A stretch of 64,000 bases of DNA from positions 24,798,490 through 24,862,489 of the forward strand of contig NC_072454.1 in the NCBI RefSeq assembly GCF_027596085.1, read 5' to 3'. A model generated the notes under the pieces. It made no database searches and was not told the DNA's origin. It saw nothing but the letters and a program-made list of their open reading frames with translations. The stretch comes from Anoplopoma fimbria. Taxonomy: Eukaryota; Chordata; Actinopteri; Perciformes; Anoplopomatidae. Shown piece by piece: positions 51,601 through 63,787 of this stretch. The position numbers and the translations under genes are program-made. Positions within the stretch are counted from its first letter, which is position 1; every line of letters begins with the position of its first letter.

Positions 51601-53069
51601 AAATAAAAAGTCCAAACGTCTAATATTCTTACGATTACTAACTTTAACAAAAAAAATGTATCCTTTCTTGACAGAATTGGACTTCCGTACATCCAGTTAT
51701 TCATTTACTTGCTGACCTCCAGTTCAACCAGTCTGCTTCACTACACCTTCTTGAGTAAACCCGATCTCCACCTAAGTTCCGGAGGACATTTCCATTAACA
51801 TTCGCATCATGTTACTCCTAACACAGGACCACCCAAAGCGCCTAATCCGGGGTACACAGCAGACATGTCGTCTGAACAATGTCAAGGCAGGTTTTGCTTT
51901 CTTAGCCTTGGCTTTCTTCCTGCGAGCATCTCCTCACACAGACGGGCCAGGCTTCCTCCACAGTTAATTACGGCCACAGCTTGCATGGAGGCATATCATT
52001 AGCAGTAATTGCACACGGCATCCCATTGCCATGTGCCTCCCTTTGTTTTTCTCTGTCCCAGATTTACGCTGCACTGATCCATGAACGAGCAGTGCACCCC
52101 TCCGCATGCTCTGATTTGGAACGCTGTGGATGGAGGGGAAGGAGCGAAGCAAACTCCAGGCCTTCTGTGTGCTCAAATCAATCGACAACTCGGGGGTTTC
52201 AGATAGGGCGGGGTAAAAAAAATTAAATAATGGCACATGGATGGCACAGTCGACTGCAGGAAATACAGGGATTACCCAGAGGCAAAGGGTGTTTGTTGTG
52301 TAAGCATGTGAAAAGGTGGATGTGTTTTCGTATCAACAATGGGGCCGGTTGTGGAACTGGTCGGTACACGTTGAACCATAAACTGTACGCAATCTTCGAC
52401 TCTGCAGCCTGTGCAGATGGCAGAGAGATCTGCTTGTAAAGTAGGCCGCTGCAGTACGCCACCGAACTCCAACTGTATGGAGCTTATGTAACATCTAGCA
52501 GGTCAAGTACTACAGAGGGTTCTCTACAGTGAGCCCTGTGAGCTCCATGCACCGCAATTTAACAGACAAAACACATGCAAATGAGGAAAACGCCTTCAAC
52601 AACTCCCGCACAGCATTAAGAAAAAAACATGCGTGCACATTCATGATTATCCATGAATAAAAAGTCTCATGTTGGGATACAAATGCCAACATGTCCGTTG
52701 TGATTAGATCTGGGCAGTCATTTTCTCCCTTCGTAGCCGGGAGAATCCACAATGGAAGGCAGCGTTGGCTCCACCTCAGTAAAAGCTGCCCCCAGCATGA
52801 TAAACCTCCCTCCGCTGCGGTCACTGCTGTCCTCCCTCCCTCCCTCCTCCACCCGGGCCTCACCTGCCTGCACAGTTTGGTGGATCGACAGGCAGCGACA
52901 GCCTCACAGTCAAACACTGACTTAGACGGCGAAGACAAAAAACCAACACAGCTGTAATAAACACAGAGACGGATGGGTTTATCTAAACTGTAAATCAGGG
53001 TTCGGTTTGCACACAGGAAAGACGTTAATACCAGACAATCGTGTTGCATATGATAATCTAAATGCTGTC
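48651..53069. other. Intergenic, unique-looking, no exon recognised
   Basis: Includes several even-composition intervals (49380-49660, 50040-50410, 51890-52140) that read like possible conserved noncoding DNA, e.g. TTAATTACGG and AGCAGTAATTGCAC near 51965-52013. The 179-residue frame at 52510-53049 shows no known domain. Confidence 0.4.
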
Positions 53070-53340
53070 CCTAGGCCATGAGTCGCAAACCCAAAATGAA
53101 GTCAGCCATTTTGAATTGGATTTGCTGTTTTACTGCTTTTTTTTGCCATTTCCAGACACTGTACTTTAACAAACTCCTCCTAGATATTTCACCAGATCAA
53201 CATCAAATATGGTCAGAACAACATTAAGACCTTTGCAAGGCTGATTGCAAAGCTTTTCAGTTTTGGTTGAACTATGTCTCCATGGAGGAGAGACAGTGCA
53301 GGAAGTTGCTGTACCAGGCTGGCTGCCCCGCCTGAGGCAT
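53070..53340 (+). repeat. Probable dispersed repeat
   Basis: GCCATTTTGAATTGGATTTG, GATATTTCACCAGATCAACA, TCAAATATGGTCAGAACAAC. This looks like known teleost repeat text; family not named. Confidence 0.45.
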
Positions 53341-54784
53341 GTCTGGTAATGTGCTAGTACTGAACTCTTCATACTGGTAGCTATTTTAGTAGCGCTGGCC
53401 TTTAACACCCAAACTGGTCTATTTCTAGTATTTGTGTAATTTCACACACTCTCTTTTTGTTCTCTCCCTGTTGAATCAGTGAATCATTTGCCTTGGGCCA
53501 GCTTAGGTCCACGGGGAAACAGAATGCAGCATTATGAAATGTCTGACAGTAGACACAGTCAGGTCAGTGGTGTGAAATGAGAGCAGGCGAGGTGGGGGTG
53601 GGGAGACCTACAGCTGAGCCTCTATGGCAAAATGATCTGATCAGGAGATGGCCAGATGAGGGTCACCTCACCTTGACCGGCCTGTCCACTGATCCACATA
53701 CACTAGTTATGCAACAGGCCCACTTATTCGACACGGAAGCTACAAATCAACACCGTATGGCCGAATCCAACGTAATGGATGTTTTTGTGAGGCTTTCTGT
53801 GCCAATAACTGTGCAAGATTTAGCCCTATTTGTTTAATCTTTAAGACTAGATGGATATTATTGGAAAGCGGGAGGTAGAGGGGACAACATATGGTTTTAA
53901 ACGTCTGACTCAAGCCTCTATGCATTGCTAGGGTTTAATTTGCCTTTAAATCGTTCCTACATCAAATAAAAACAATTAAGGACCAGAAGAATCAGTACAT
54001 TTTTTAAGAATACGGATTACCAAAGTAATGATTTGTTAACTTGAACCTGAGCATGTGCAACAGAACCACAGCGAGCATGTGACCGCAGAGAAAGCAGAGG
54101 ACCAGTGGTTCAGTAGCAACCCGAAACAGATCCAGAGAACACATCTGCACATCGATTAAGGCTTGGAAAGATTAAAGCAATAGTTAAAAAAAATAATTAT
54201 ATTTGCTTTGTTGCAGAGAATTCAAAGACAAGATCGATACCATTCTCACACCCCTACATTGAGTAGTATTGATCTTCTCATCAAACCAAGAGTTGTGAAT
54301 GTGGCTCCTAGGATATTACTATATAAAAGTAATACGTACTTCATTTTTACTGTATTAAAGGACCATCACGGCAATTTGGTATCACACTTCCAGAAAGTTG
54401 GGGGCCTTGTGAGGGGCAGATTTGAAAAAGAATCGCCAAAACTAAGTCTGAGATATCCTGACTTTTAGTGGCTGGTATGGGGCTAAATTCCAAAACACTG
54501 GATCCTACATTTCCCATAATGCCACTAGGACCTTTCATTAGGCCACTCCCTGGTTGATGCTCACTTCTTTAAAAGGTTTTCAAGCTTTCAGATAATTTTT
54601 TTTAAGGCAAAAGATGAAATCTAAATAACTCTGATAAAATCATTGTTTTTTTCCTAATTTAGTGCCCCCCTACAGAGTCATATAAGACAATATACAACCG
54701 TTTTCAAAGATTGAGTTGAACTTATTAGTAGGGAACTGCTCCTTGAACTACACTTAAAAAAAAATGACAAAGTGACGCATCCAC
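53341..54784. other. Intergenic, probable repeat remains
   Basis: The phrase TTCCCATAATGCCACTAGGA (about 54511) suggests degraded dispersed repeat; no gene. Confidence 0.4.
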
Positions 54785-54808
54785 AACAGCGCAGGTATTG
54801 CTTTATAT

Positions 54809-54814
54809 TTTATT
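54809..54814 (-). terminator. Distal poly(A) signal with flanking elements
   Basis: AATAAA on the minus strand, preceded by two TGTA words (CFIm-type UGUA) and followed by a GT-rich stretch (CTGTTGTGGATG) where a downstream element would be expected. This is the best poly(A)-site architecture noticed 3' of pwwp2b. The transcript it would terminate is not proven. Confidence 0.4.
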
Positions 54815-57800
54815 TTATGTACAGTACATGTAAAAAAAGAAAACAACAAAAAAAGTAGGCAATAACATTGACCAACGTGGGCAACAGTAGACAGCCATGT
54901 TGCTCATACGTGGGAAAATCCCCTGACGGGCCTTTTCCCCTCTGAGGCATACATACATTGAGGCTCTCCCACTCCTGGTTGCGTAAGGCTGCCTGGAAAC
55001 TAGCCGGGGCTCGACAGCAAACAGTCAAACCGCAGATTATCGAAATGGGAGGAGTGCGTTACCTGCTCCCCCCCCCCCCCCCCTCCACTACCAACACACT
55101 GCTCTCATTGACAATCACTGGGCTAGTTTCCAGCCTCGATTGGAACAAAGTGTTCCCAGACAGGTGGAAGGGAGACGGGCTGGTTTGCTGAGGGTGACCG
55201 TGCGCGAGCGTCAGTATTTTTTTTTTTTTTTTTTAATTAAATACAGACCGAGCTGTTCTCGACTTCGCTGGCCCCCCTCCCCCCTTACTCCAACAGTGCT
55301 GCTTTCAACCCAAAAGGTCACTAAAGGTCAGTCTGCTTTATACCAGATGACTCAATAACTGCAGGTTCCGACTAGTAGCGAGCTTTTCTTCAGCAACACT
55401 TCAGCAAGTTGAATTCACAGTATTCTTACAGCATGGTATTATTATTTTTTTTTCTTCTCCCAACGTCACTCATAAAGCTTTAACTGATAATGCATAGGGG
55501 GCACATTTGTTCACCCATGATTTCTCCAGTGGAAATGTTCAACGTGGATTTTTGTAGTGTGTGTGTGTGTGTGGTAGATAAACTGAGAGAGAAACGCACC
55601 CCAAGTAGAATGCGAGAATACAGTGTACACAACCATCCGTGTCTGGTGTCCCAAAATTCGTACAATAAAATAAAATGTAAAAAAAAATAAAAGAAGTCTT
55701 TTGTTTTTTTTGTATCTCCAAGGCCATGGATAGTCAACCACAAAGACTTCTGAGCTCCCCTGCTGCCTATCAGGGCCGTAATCTCCAAATAGTGTCTAAG
55801 ACAGTGAGCTTACAGCAGGCCACCAAAGGTACAGATAAAGTGCTGTTTTTTTTCTTCTTAAACGTGAAGCTTTAAATAATTAAAGTGATGAAAAAAAAAA
55901 AAATGGTTCTCAGGAAAAATAAAGAGTTAGAGGGAGGAAACTTTGCGGACGTGAAATTCAAAAAATGAAATGGAAGAGAGACGCAACATGATTCTGGAGA
56001 GGAACAGAGTTCAGTATAAATACATCCACGGATCCAACTAGTGTCGCCGAAGGCTACGAGGATGGAGCACTGATCGCTAAGGGGAGCTGGAACAGTCACT
56101 ACTGTCTCTGGATGGAGCCGCTCACATTTTCAGAAGTAAGAGGATTTGGGGTAAGACTTTTAAAACCGCGGTAGAACGGCTCATGTCCAAGTGTGAGAGA
56201 AAGGGGGGAGTTATTCCTTTGAAGATGCCACCTGCTTCCTCCGGCCGGACGGGGGCCTGGACCTCGCACCAACAGCGAGGACCGCGGTGATGACAGCAGC
56301 AGACCGGGAGGATTTGTGTCGTAGTAGAAAGGTGGATCATAATAAACAGTAACAGATAATAAATACATTTGGGTCCTTGTAGTGTCGTTATTCGGCTCTA
56401 TTGAAATATGATTAAATCTAGAAAAAAAAACAAATAGCAGGAATAGTTTAGTTCATAGTAGACCATGAGATGCCTGCCCGTTTTCTTTTTTGCTCCCTTA
56501 TCCAGTCTCAACAACACTCCACCTTGGCGGCTATTTATCAACCAGCCTTGTGAAAAAAAAATAAAACGGCACATAAATAGTAGCCGTGGCAACCGCACGT
56601 ACTCCCTCCTGGGTTTTGATGATACAGTCTGAGAATTCAGAAAAAAAAGAAAAGAAAAAAAACTCGGGAGACCTCTCTTCGGTCCTCAGCTTCTGCACAA
56701 GAGAAAGAGAGAGGAAAGAGCACAGAGTATATGAGACAATGAGCAAACAAGGCAGGTCATATATCAGGGTGAGGGGAAATTCTTAACCCTGTGTCAAAGG
56801 GCCCGGCACCGGGAGAGATAGGTAGTTCAGGTCACGTTAAGTCATCTGGTGCAGAATCATCTGCAGATTATTGAGCACTGTAGAGGGAACGTCAGCAAAC
56901 GTCCGTGTCGCTGACAGAGCAAAGAAAAACACTTTCTTTATGAGCTCTGGAAAAAAGGGCAAAAAAAAGGCTTGTCTGAACTCCTGTCCGTGTGTATTAT
57001 CAACTCCTTTTGGCTACTGAGCTCATATCAGAGTAAACAGAAGGGTTCGGAGCAGCCTGTCTGTCTTTCGTATCACTCCAAAGGCAATATTTAACCTTAG
57101 AGTGTGTGTTGAGGACCTGCTGCTTGGCTACACAGGGGAAAAAATGCACTAGGAAACCAGGGGGACAAGTTCAGTAAAGCCAAACTCTGCAAAGTATGAC
57201 AGTGTGCTGTTGAGACATAACGGGAAACCATATTTTGATGCACTTGCAGTGCCTAATACCTTTGAAATACTTCATCTTTAAAAAGATGTGCTGACTATTT
57301 ACAAACTATTCCTGTTGACAGTGAGCAGTACAGCCTGTGCACGTATTAAAGCTGAAAAGAGGAATTAAGACAAGCCCAGTCGCACGACAGTCACAGCAGA
57401 AGCCTTGTCTCTCTTCTCTGTAGACTAATTCAATTTTACTTATGTAGCAGCTGGGCATTTCGCTAGGTATCTTGCTTATTCCATCATGCTTTCATGCTAC
57501 GGTTTAAGGTGCAAGATATGACATGAGTGGCATTTAGATTGCCCTAAACTGTTCTCAACATGGCGATGCCTGAGCCGGTGGCTAGTAGCTAACGGTGCTA
57601 ATAGCGCTAACAGCACAAACTACTGCAAACAAGCTTACAGGGTTTGCCTGAGGGGGAAACAGAGGGTAGTTACTACGCTTCATTCTCTGCTCATGTAGAC
57701 ATTACTCCACTATATCTTTACACAACAATAGACTTTACAGTTTTTAATTACTGCTCATGAAAACCATCTCCCTTTTAAATAGCTTATGCTAATAGCTAAA

Positions 57801-58483
57801 TATAAGCTGTGGCAATGGACAAGTTAGCAGGCTAACTAGCCAGCCGTCCGCTCTCCTCCCGGTGAAGCAGTCTGCCAGCAGCCTAGGGGTCGACTAATAT
57901 TGTTCCCTTGGTTAATGTTAAGTTTCTCAACACTAGAGTGAGAGACTGTACATGATGACAGAAACTCTTATTTTCTTCAGCCATTATTAAAAAAAAGACA
58001 AGCCAACAAAGCTTTAATATGTTCACAGAATTATTCTGTCTCCACCTACGCTCCGCCCACAAAAATATGTTACCATTTTTATAAATTGAAAAAGGGGTCT
58101 TTCGCAAAATTCCATTGCAAGAGTCAACAAGAAGTTGGTCGTTTCTATGCATATTCATAACCCAATATGTAGAATTCCAACACGTTTCTCTTAGATGTCA
58201 ATATTTGAACCTGAATCCATCAACATCACTACTAAATACCCATATACATTGGTTTTCAGCTGAAAAAAATGGTTTGGGGGTTTAGTTACTCTCTGTTTGT
58301 ATTGCTGCTTTGAACACAGCAACTCCTTTACGACCTAAATGTAGCTGGTGTCCTCTAGACTGACACGGCCATGCTAAATATTTGTTTAAAGAAACAGGTG
58401 GGTGTAGGATCATGTTCACTGTGCTCACATCCTCCAAGTTTAACATAACACATCGTCAAATTAGCTAGTTTCAAAGAAATTCT

Positions 58484-58800
58484 AATGATAGGGCCGGGAA
58501 GCATGATCTGAAAGTGTATTCACATATCAACGGCATGATAATGACACCTTTACAAATACCCTTGTGCACCTTCCTCCTTGCAGTGAACCTCTTGCTAATT
58601 GTATGCACTGAAGATTATGAATCTCTGCGTCTACCAAAGTGAGGAGCATTTTGAACAGATGTGATAAACACCTTCACGGTGTCTCATTCAATCTGCAGGA
58701 TATTTTAAGGCATTGGAATGCCATTAGGATATCAGGGCTCTACGTTGAGAACATTACACCTGAGCTGGCAAATTAAGGATTTGCGAAACTCAGAACATTA
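58484..58800. promoter_or_regulatory. Candidate conserved noncoding element downstream of pwwp2b
   Basis: Even-composition, repeat-free interval with a near-palindrome GGCATTGGAATGCC (TEAD-like GGAATG) around 58713. No coding frame. Flagged on texture only. Confidence 0.2.
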
Positions 58801-59613
58801 AATCTTTTTTTAAGCCGTCATTTTTTTTAATTTTATCACTACAATAACGGCGGCTGGTTATATAAGCAGTTGCTTATTAATGTTAATTCAGTCGGCAACT
58901 TGATAACAGAACAAAATGAAACTTGTCTGTAGGCTGGTTAGAGGGCTCTCTGCAGGCTCTCCACCCATCAGTTTCAGGTGTCTTCTACTTTCATTCATGT
59001 CATATTCAAAATTTAAGGAGAAATGCAAACTGAGGAGACTGTTATTTCAATGTGTCAGATAAATAAAAAAAAATAAAATAAAAAAAGTCCTATCCTCTGC
59101 TGTAATACATATATTTTTTATGTATACTGATGTTTATTTTGGGATAAATTAATTAGACAGCAACTTCTCAGCCTTGAGATTTCAGCCAAATCTCTTGAGT
59201 CCTGAGACTTTAAGTTACTTTCAAAATGTCAACGCTAAATTGAAGATAAGATTCAGGAAGAGATTTGAAGACTTAAAAATAGTTCAGATTGGATAACTGC
59301 AAAGCCTTAAAATAATTAGTTTATCCTTTATCAGGATTAAGGTACGGCTGAAGTTACATAACTCTTTAGTAATCTATTAGTTAAATCAGATTGCCATGTT
59401 GTTTAATGATTAAAAGAAGAGATATATGTGATATATACCTTAAAATAAAGTATAGAAAGCCAATGATTATGTAATAGACATAACACATTGTACTTCTTGT
59501 TGCAATATATTCCTACATTTGGGTAGTTTTCTTTGAGTTAGCCTGGACATTGATTTTGGTGTTGATGTACTTCAGGTGTGGTCGAGTGGTCCGCTACAAG
59601 AAAGAGCTTTTTT

Positions 59614-59619
59614 TTTATT
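59614..59619 (-). terminator. pwwp2b: Proximal poly(A) signal candidate for pwwp2b
   Basis: AATAAA on the minus strand, about 90 bases after the stop codon. It sits in an A-rich run, so it could be chance. If used, the 3'UTR would be only about 110-120 bases, which is short for a vertebrate chromatin gene. Confidence 0.3.
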
Positions 59620-59707
59620 TTTTAAATTCATTACCCCGCCCTATTTTGAGTGTTAGAAAGCACAGGGACACTTAAATCTATGTAACGTCTAACTGCTGTG
59701 AACTGAC

Positions 59708-61442
59708 CTACGTGTCACCGTGGGAAAGCAGCGACGTAATCTCTGGGCCCATGTGGCCCACGGCCTTGGCCGCCTCCAGAATGGCCCTCCGGTACATCCC
59801 TTTCTTCTTGCGGTTGAAGCGGGACCTGAAGAGCTCCCTGAAGGGTGACAGTTTGGCAACGGAGAGCTGGGAGGTGGTGGGTGAGCCGAACCACGCCACC
59901 TTCGCCTGGGGCCACTGGGCCTCGCAAGTGGCCGTCTCCTGCTTGCGGGTGCCGCTGATGCTGAGGACGCGTGCCGGCCACCAGGGGAAGCCGTGGATCT
60001 TCCCCCATACAATGTCGCCCACCGCCACGGCGTGACCCTCCTCTGTCACGCACTTGGTCATGCTGCGGGTGTGGAGCCGCACCGTAAGCGGCGGCACCGT
60101 CTTGCAGTCCTCCCGTGACGGTACGGAAGACGAGGTCACAGACAGGTCTTCGCCTGGGGCCAGGTCGCAAAGCTCTGGTGAGGTGCCGTCCGAGCTGAAG
60201 GACTTGGACTCGTCTAGGCTGTCGCTGCTGCAGACTGACAGGCTAGACGAATCCGCTTTGCGCTTCCGGAAGTTGATGAGAAGAGTGAGGTCGCTGTGGC
60301 CGCGCTCCACCTCCTCTCCCGAACTCCCCGACCACAACTCCAGAGAGTTTTTACCTTCCCCTGAGTCTTCGGAGTGGGGGAGACACGGACCGGGCACCCT
60401 GGGGCTTTGTCGCCTGGTGCCTCCTACAAGTTCTGCCTCGTACTCGACCACACTCTCCTCACCCTCCCTCTGAGGGGGTCTCAAGTGGATCTTTGGAGAG
60501 GGCAAGTCCTGACCTACGGTTGTAAAAGGCCTGGTAAGTTTGAGTTTGGGAATGGACACGGTGAGGCCGGACCTTGTGGCATCTAAAATGTGCCGTTGCT
60601 CCTTGGTGGGATCGGAGGGCGTCTTGCCGTTCTCTCCCACGCCGTTCTGCACCAGTTGTTTGGGGCAGAATGGCTTGACTGAACCGTGGACTCTCGCGGG
60701 GATCTTCATGACCTCCCCCTTGCCCTGTGGAGTGCTGTAGGAGATCTTTATGACAGGACTGTGGGGGATGATTTCTCCTCCAGGGAATTTCTCCCCTTCA
60801 ACGTCCCCCCTTTTATCCTTCCTGAGGCGCTTGTTGTCAAGGCTGGTGCCACTTTCACGTCTCTTAGCGTCCTTGGCTGCAACCACATCCTCTTTTCTCA
60901 ACAGCTTGGAGGGGGCATCCTTGTCCTCGCCGTCGTCATCGCTTTGTAGTGAATTCTCTTTTCTAGAAGTCTTAGAAGTGTTGCTCATGCCATCTTTGCT
61001 GTCCTCGTCACTGTTCAGTGTGTTCTTGCATTTTTCACATAGTACCTGGCGCGGGCGCAGACGGATAGTACTCATGGTCATGCGGCCGGGCTCTCGCGTT
61101 CGCCTCTTCTTCCTCTTGATTGGTCGCGGAGGGGGCTGAGGTACCCATTGGCTGTAGCTGTGGCGCACCCATAAGGGTGGAGGGAAGGGGGCTCCTTCAA
61201 AATAAGGAGGGTAAGGAGTCTCTCCAGCTGGCACCGGTGTGGGTACAGGGCAGGGAAGAGGAGCAGCAGGTGTGCCGCTTTCTGGGAGAGTGTTCTCATC
61301 CTTTGGTCTGTGCGAAGCCTGGCTGGGAGATTTGGAAACCGGCTCCTCACTCAGAACTTCTGGGACTTCTTGACAAACCGGTGTAGGTATCGGGCAGTCC
61401 CCGGGTTTTGCTGTGAAATCTGGTAGACAGAATAGCCCGGTC
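59708..61442 (-). CDS. pwwp2b: PWWP2B coding exon 2 (main exon, PWWP domain)
   Basis: Large last coding exon; with exon 1 it gives a 624-residue protein (human about 590). The acceptor is a T-rich tract ending in TTTTAG before 61442. In order: proline-rich segment with YPPYFEGAPFPPPLW (about 124-138), basic PQPPPRPIKRKKRR (148-161), IRLRPRQVLCEKC with a CxxC pair (173-185), acidic/Ser-rich stretch (190-260), SPVIKISYSTPQGKGEV (275-291), SIPKLKLTRP (343-352), Ser-rich region (415-490), and a C-terminal PWWP domain (about 521-624) with FPWWP at 532-536 and WFGSPTTS at 564-571. Stop is TAG at 59710-59708. Family knowledge: PWWP domains bind DNA and H3K36-methylated nucleosomes, and PWWP2A/2B associate with an MTA1-HDAC-RBBP (NuRD-related) module. 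The 2B assignment over 2A rests on these conserved blocks. I see no frameshift or internal stop. Confidence 0.95.
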
Positions 61443-63647
61443 CTAAAATGAAAAACAAAAGAAAGCAACAATAAATGAATAACTGCGTTTCTCATTGAGC
61501 TTCATTAGATGGCTTGAGTGAAGTTGGTGCAAGCCAAACACTCTCTATACACATGACAAACATTACTCAAATGTTTGAGTGAAGCAATCTCCTTCACAAG
61601 AGAGATACTGTAATGCAGTGCTTGCATTTCACCAAGTCAAATAATCTAAGGCCAGTGGGAAAGCAAAAATCAAATACCTTGCAGTTTCAATTAAGCCAAA
61701 GAGGAAAAAAAGAGCACCTAGATAAGTGCAAAGCCTTCCCTATGAGTGAAACCCTATTTTACCATTTTGATTTGCTTTGACTGGACACACTGGCACCACT
61801 CTCCCTGTCACCTGTATGCTGAAAATTCTTTACGCGTGGGGGGTTGGGGTCTGCAAGCAGCCAGCCGATTATCTGTCCTGCTGCCTTAGGCAATGAAATG
61901 TAGCAATAGTATCACTGACTCCCTTTGAGTGATTCTATGCTCTTTTTTCATTCTCTGGGCCCAGCAAACATGTCCAAAGAAGGCCTCACTGCCAAGGAGT
62001 CTTTGAGAGGTGGCTGGCAGGCAACAGTAACATGGCTGTGCAGTTTTAGTCAGGAGACAGCAGACAAAGAGACTACAGGATGCCCAGGAACACCCCCCCC
62101 TCCCTAACATCTGACTGAACAAAAACAATCCCATGAATCACTCGGGATTCAGAGATGTAGGGGAAGGAGCCAGGAGATTTCAGTTTGTTTTTGCATCCGT
62201 GTCTATTCGGGACTCATGTGGGGGCGAGATTATTAATTAGCGCACATTTGGGCAGCCCATGTCCCTCCCCAGGAGAAGAAACTGGCAGGCACCTCCAAAT
62301 CTCTCGGCGCAGCTTGTTCCTCTCACCTATTTTTTTTTACACGCGCCCCCAGAGCAGCCCAATATTGGCCTTCGCAGTGATTGACACGCCAAGTATGGGG
62401 CTGCCTGTGACAGGGAACATGCAGTGCTAGTTAAGCACAGTACAAGGACGCAGCATATGACCAGCCACGATTCACCGCGCTGTTGCCATCTCACGTTGTG
62501 TACAGGGTAACTAGACGCAGAGATCTGCCTCAATGATAGGCCCTAGACTTTGACATAAAAAAAAAACCTGTGGAAGACAATGACAGGAAATGTGTTGCCA
62601 TTTGCTGAGAAGGAAGAAAAAGTCAAATTTTGTCAGTGACAAGGCCTGAAATATAGGCCTATTGTAAGTTATTCCAAGGCCTGCCTTTTCCCATTTGGGT
62701 GGGTTATTTTCAGGACTGCTTGAGCTCTCAGATGAAAAACCATCTAAGCATACTAAGGGGCAAAGCTGGTCAGATTCTGATTCTGCTCGTCTATAAATAG
62801 TCCAAAGCCAGTGGCTTTTAAGGTGCACGGCACCAGGAGCAACACAAGGCTTATACATGTGACACACACACACACCAATAGAGAAAGATAAGCCATGACA
62901 CTGATTAATGTCAACTTTTTTTTTTTTTACTCTTAAGGTTTTCTCATTAAAACAGCATTGTGTTTTCTTGTTAACTGGCAAGATTGGGCCCTTCTTGTCA
63001 AGCAGAGAGTCCAATAGATCACTGAATCTGATCAGAACCAGGTGTAAAGGACAGGAATTCCAGTTGAGTTGATCAAATCCTACATGAAAGCTTTAATGCC
63101 ATTTTCCATTGTTTCTCCAGATCAGAAGTAACTGGCTGTGAAGAGCCATTTGTTACAACAGCAACTGTATTTCAGATTGAAGCATCACTTGAGAAACCCA
63201 GCACACCATGCAGAGCCATGTGTATAAAGACATTAAAACACAACTGATACACAGAGTAGTGTTCAGGCCTGCCCTTGTACTGTATTTGATAAGGCTAACA
63301 ATAAGCTATGTGTGAACCCAGTGGCATTAATTATTGTGTAAGACAAGTCATAAACAAACCAAGCAGACAGGGGCACTATGTTGTCACCCCGTGTTTTATG
63401 TAGTAAAACACAGCATTTTACTTTCTCATTATGTGCTCAAATGAAGCCAGTTTGCCATTAGCCGAGCAGCTAGCACAGAGCTAGCCTGCCAGCTACAACA
63501 ACCTATGTTTTCTACGGAGGCCCAGTTAGCTCACGGCTAGCTAGCGGCTAACAGCTAGCATCAAAGGTACATTAGCCGTCACCTGAGTTCAGCAAATGAA
63601 GCCCAGAAACACAAATATAAGCTGAGAACACATGAAATAAAACTCAC
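61443..63647 (-). other. pwwp2b: pwwp2b intron 1
   Basis: A 2205-base GT-AG phase-2 intron between the two coding exons. It holds no recognisable exon. The part nearest exon 1 (63460-63570) is crowded with GCTAGC and GCTAAC words. A short (CA)n lies at 62862-62875. Confidence 0.9.
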
Positions 63648-63787
63648 TTTTTATCACAGTCAAGTAGTATCCCCGTGTAGCTCCTCTCTCGGTAGGTCAG
63701 CGTCACCACCAGTGTATCGTTAACTATTTGATCGATAGTGACAGGTACCCGGGAGCCGGCCCGCAGCTCCTCGGCCACAGCCTCCAT
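63648..63787 (-). CDS. pwwp2b: PWWP2B coding exon 1 (N-terminus)
   Basis: First coding exon of the PWWP domain-containing protein 2B gene, 46 codons plus two bases (phase 2). The start ATG is at 63787-63785 in a good context (A at -3, G at +4); an in-frame TAG at 63880-63878, 93 bases upstream, with no ATG between, fixes this start. The segment with VPVTIDQIVNDTLVVTL and GILLDCDK matches the conserved N-terminal block that I recall from vertebrate PWWP2 proteins, and it is closer to 2B than 2A. The donor is GTGAGT immediately after position 63648. Joining to the acceptor at 61443 restores K47 and continues DKK-TGLFCLP, which parallels the human junction DCTKK-SGLFGLP as remembered. Seen: start, upstream stop, donor and reading-frame continuity. 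Known of family: nuclear chromatin protein. Confidence 0.93.

Larger units (their letters stand above)
54785..59707 (-). other. Possible long pwwp2b 3'UTR or downstream flank
   Basis: About 4.9 kb after the pwwp2b stop with no convincing coding exon. It contains oligo-T, oligo-A and C16 tracts (C16 at 55068-55083), a short (GT)n at 55558-55573 and GCTA-rich patches near 57.6 and 57.8 kb. Proximal AATAAA signals lie at 59619-59614 and 59138-59133. A fuller poly(A)-site architecture is at 54809-54814. Whether the whole interval is transcribed as UTR, belongs to a separate noncoding RNA, or is intergenic cannot be decided from sequence. Confidence 0.3.

Noticed and set aside
52510..53049. 179-codon minus-strand frame
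   Set aside because: No recognisable domain, no splice context, atypical composition; length is within chance for 64 kb of fish DNA.
59712..61139. Overlapping plus-strand and other-frame open frames of 70-150 codons across pwwp2b exon 2
   Set aside because: Shadows of the GC-rich pwwp2b coding exon.
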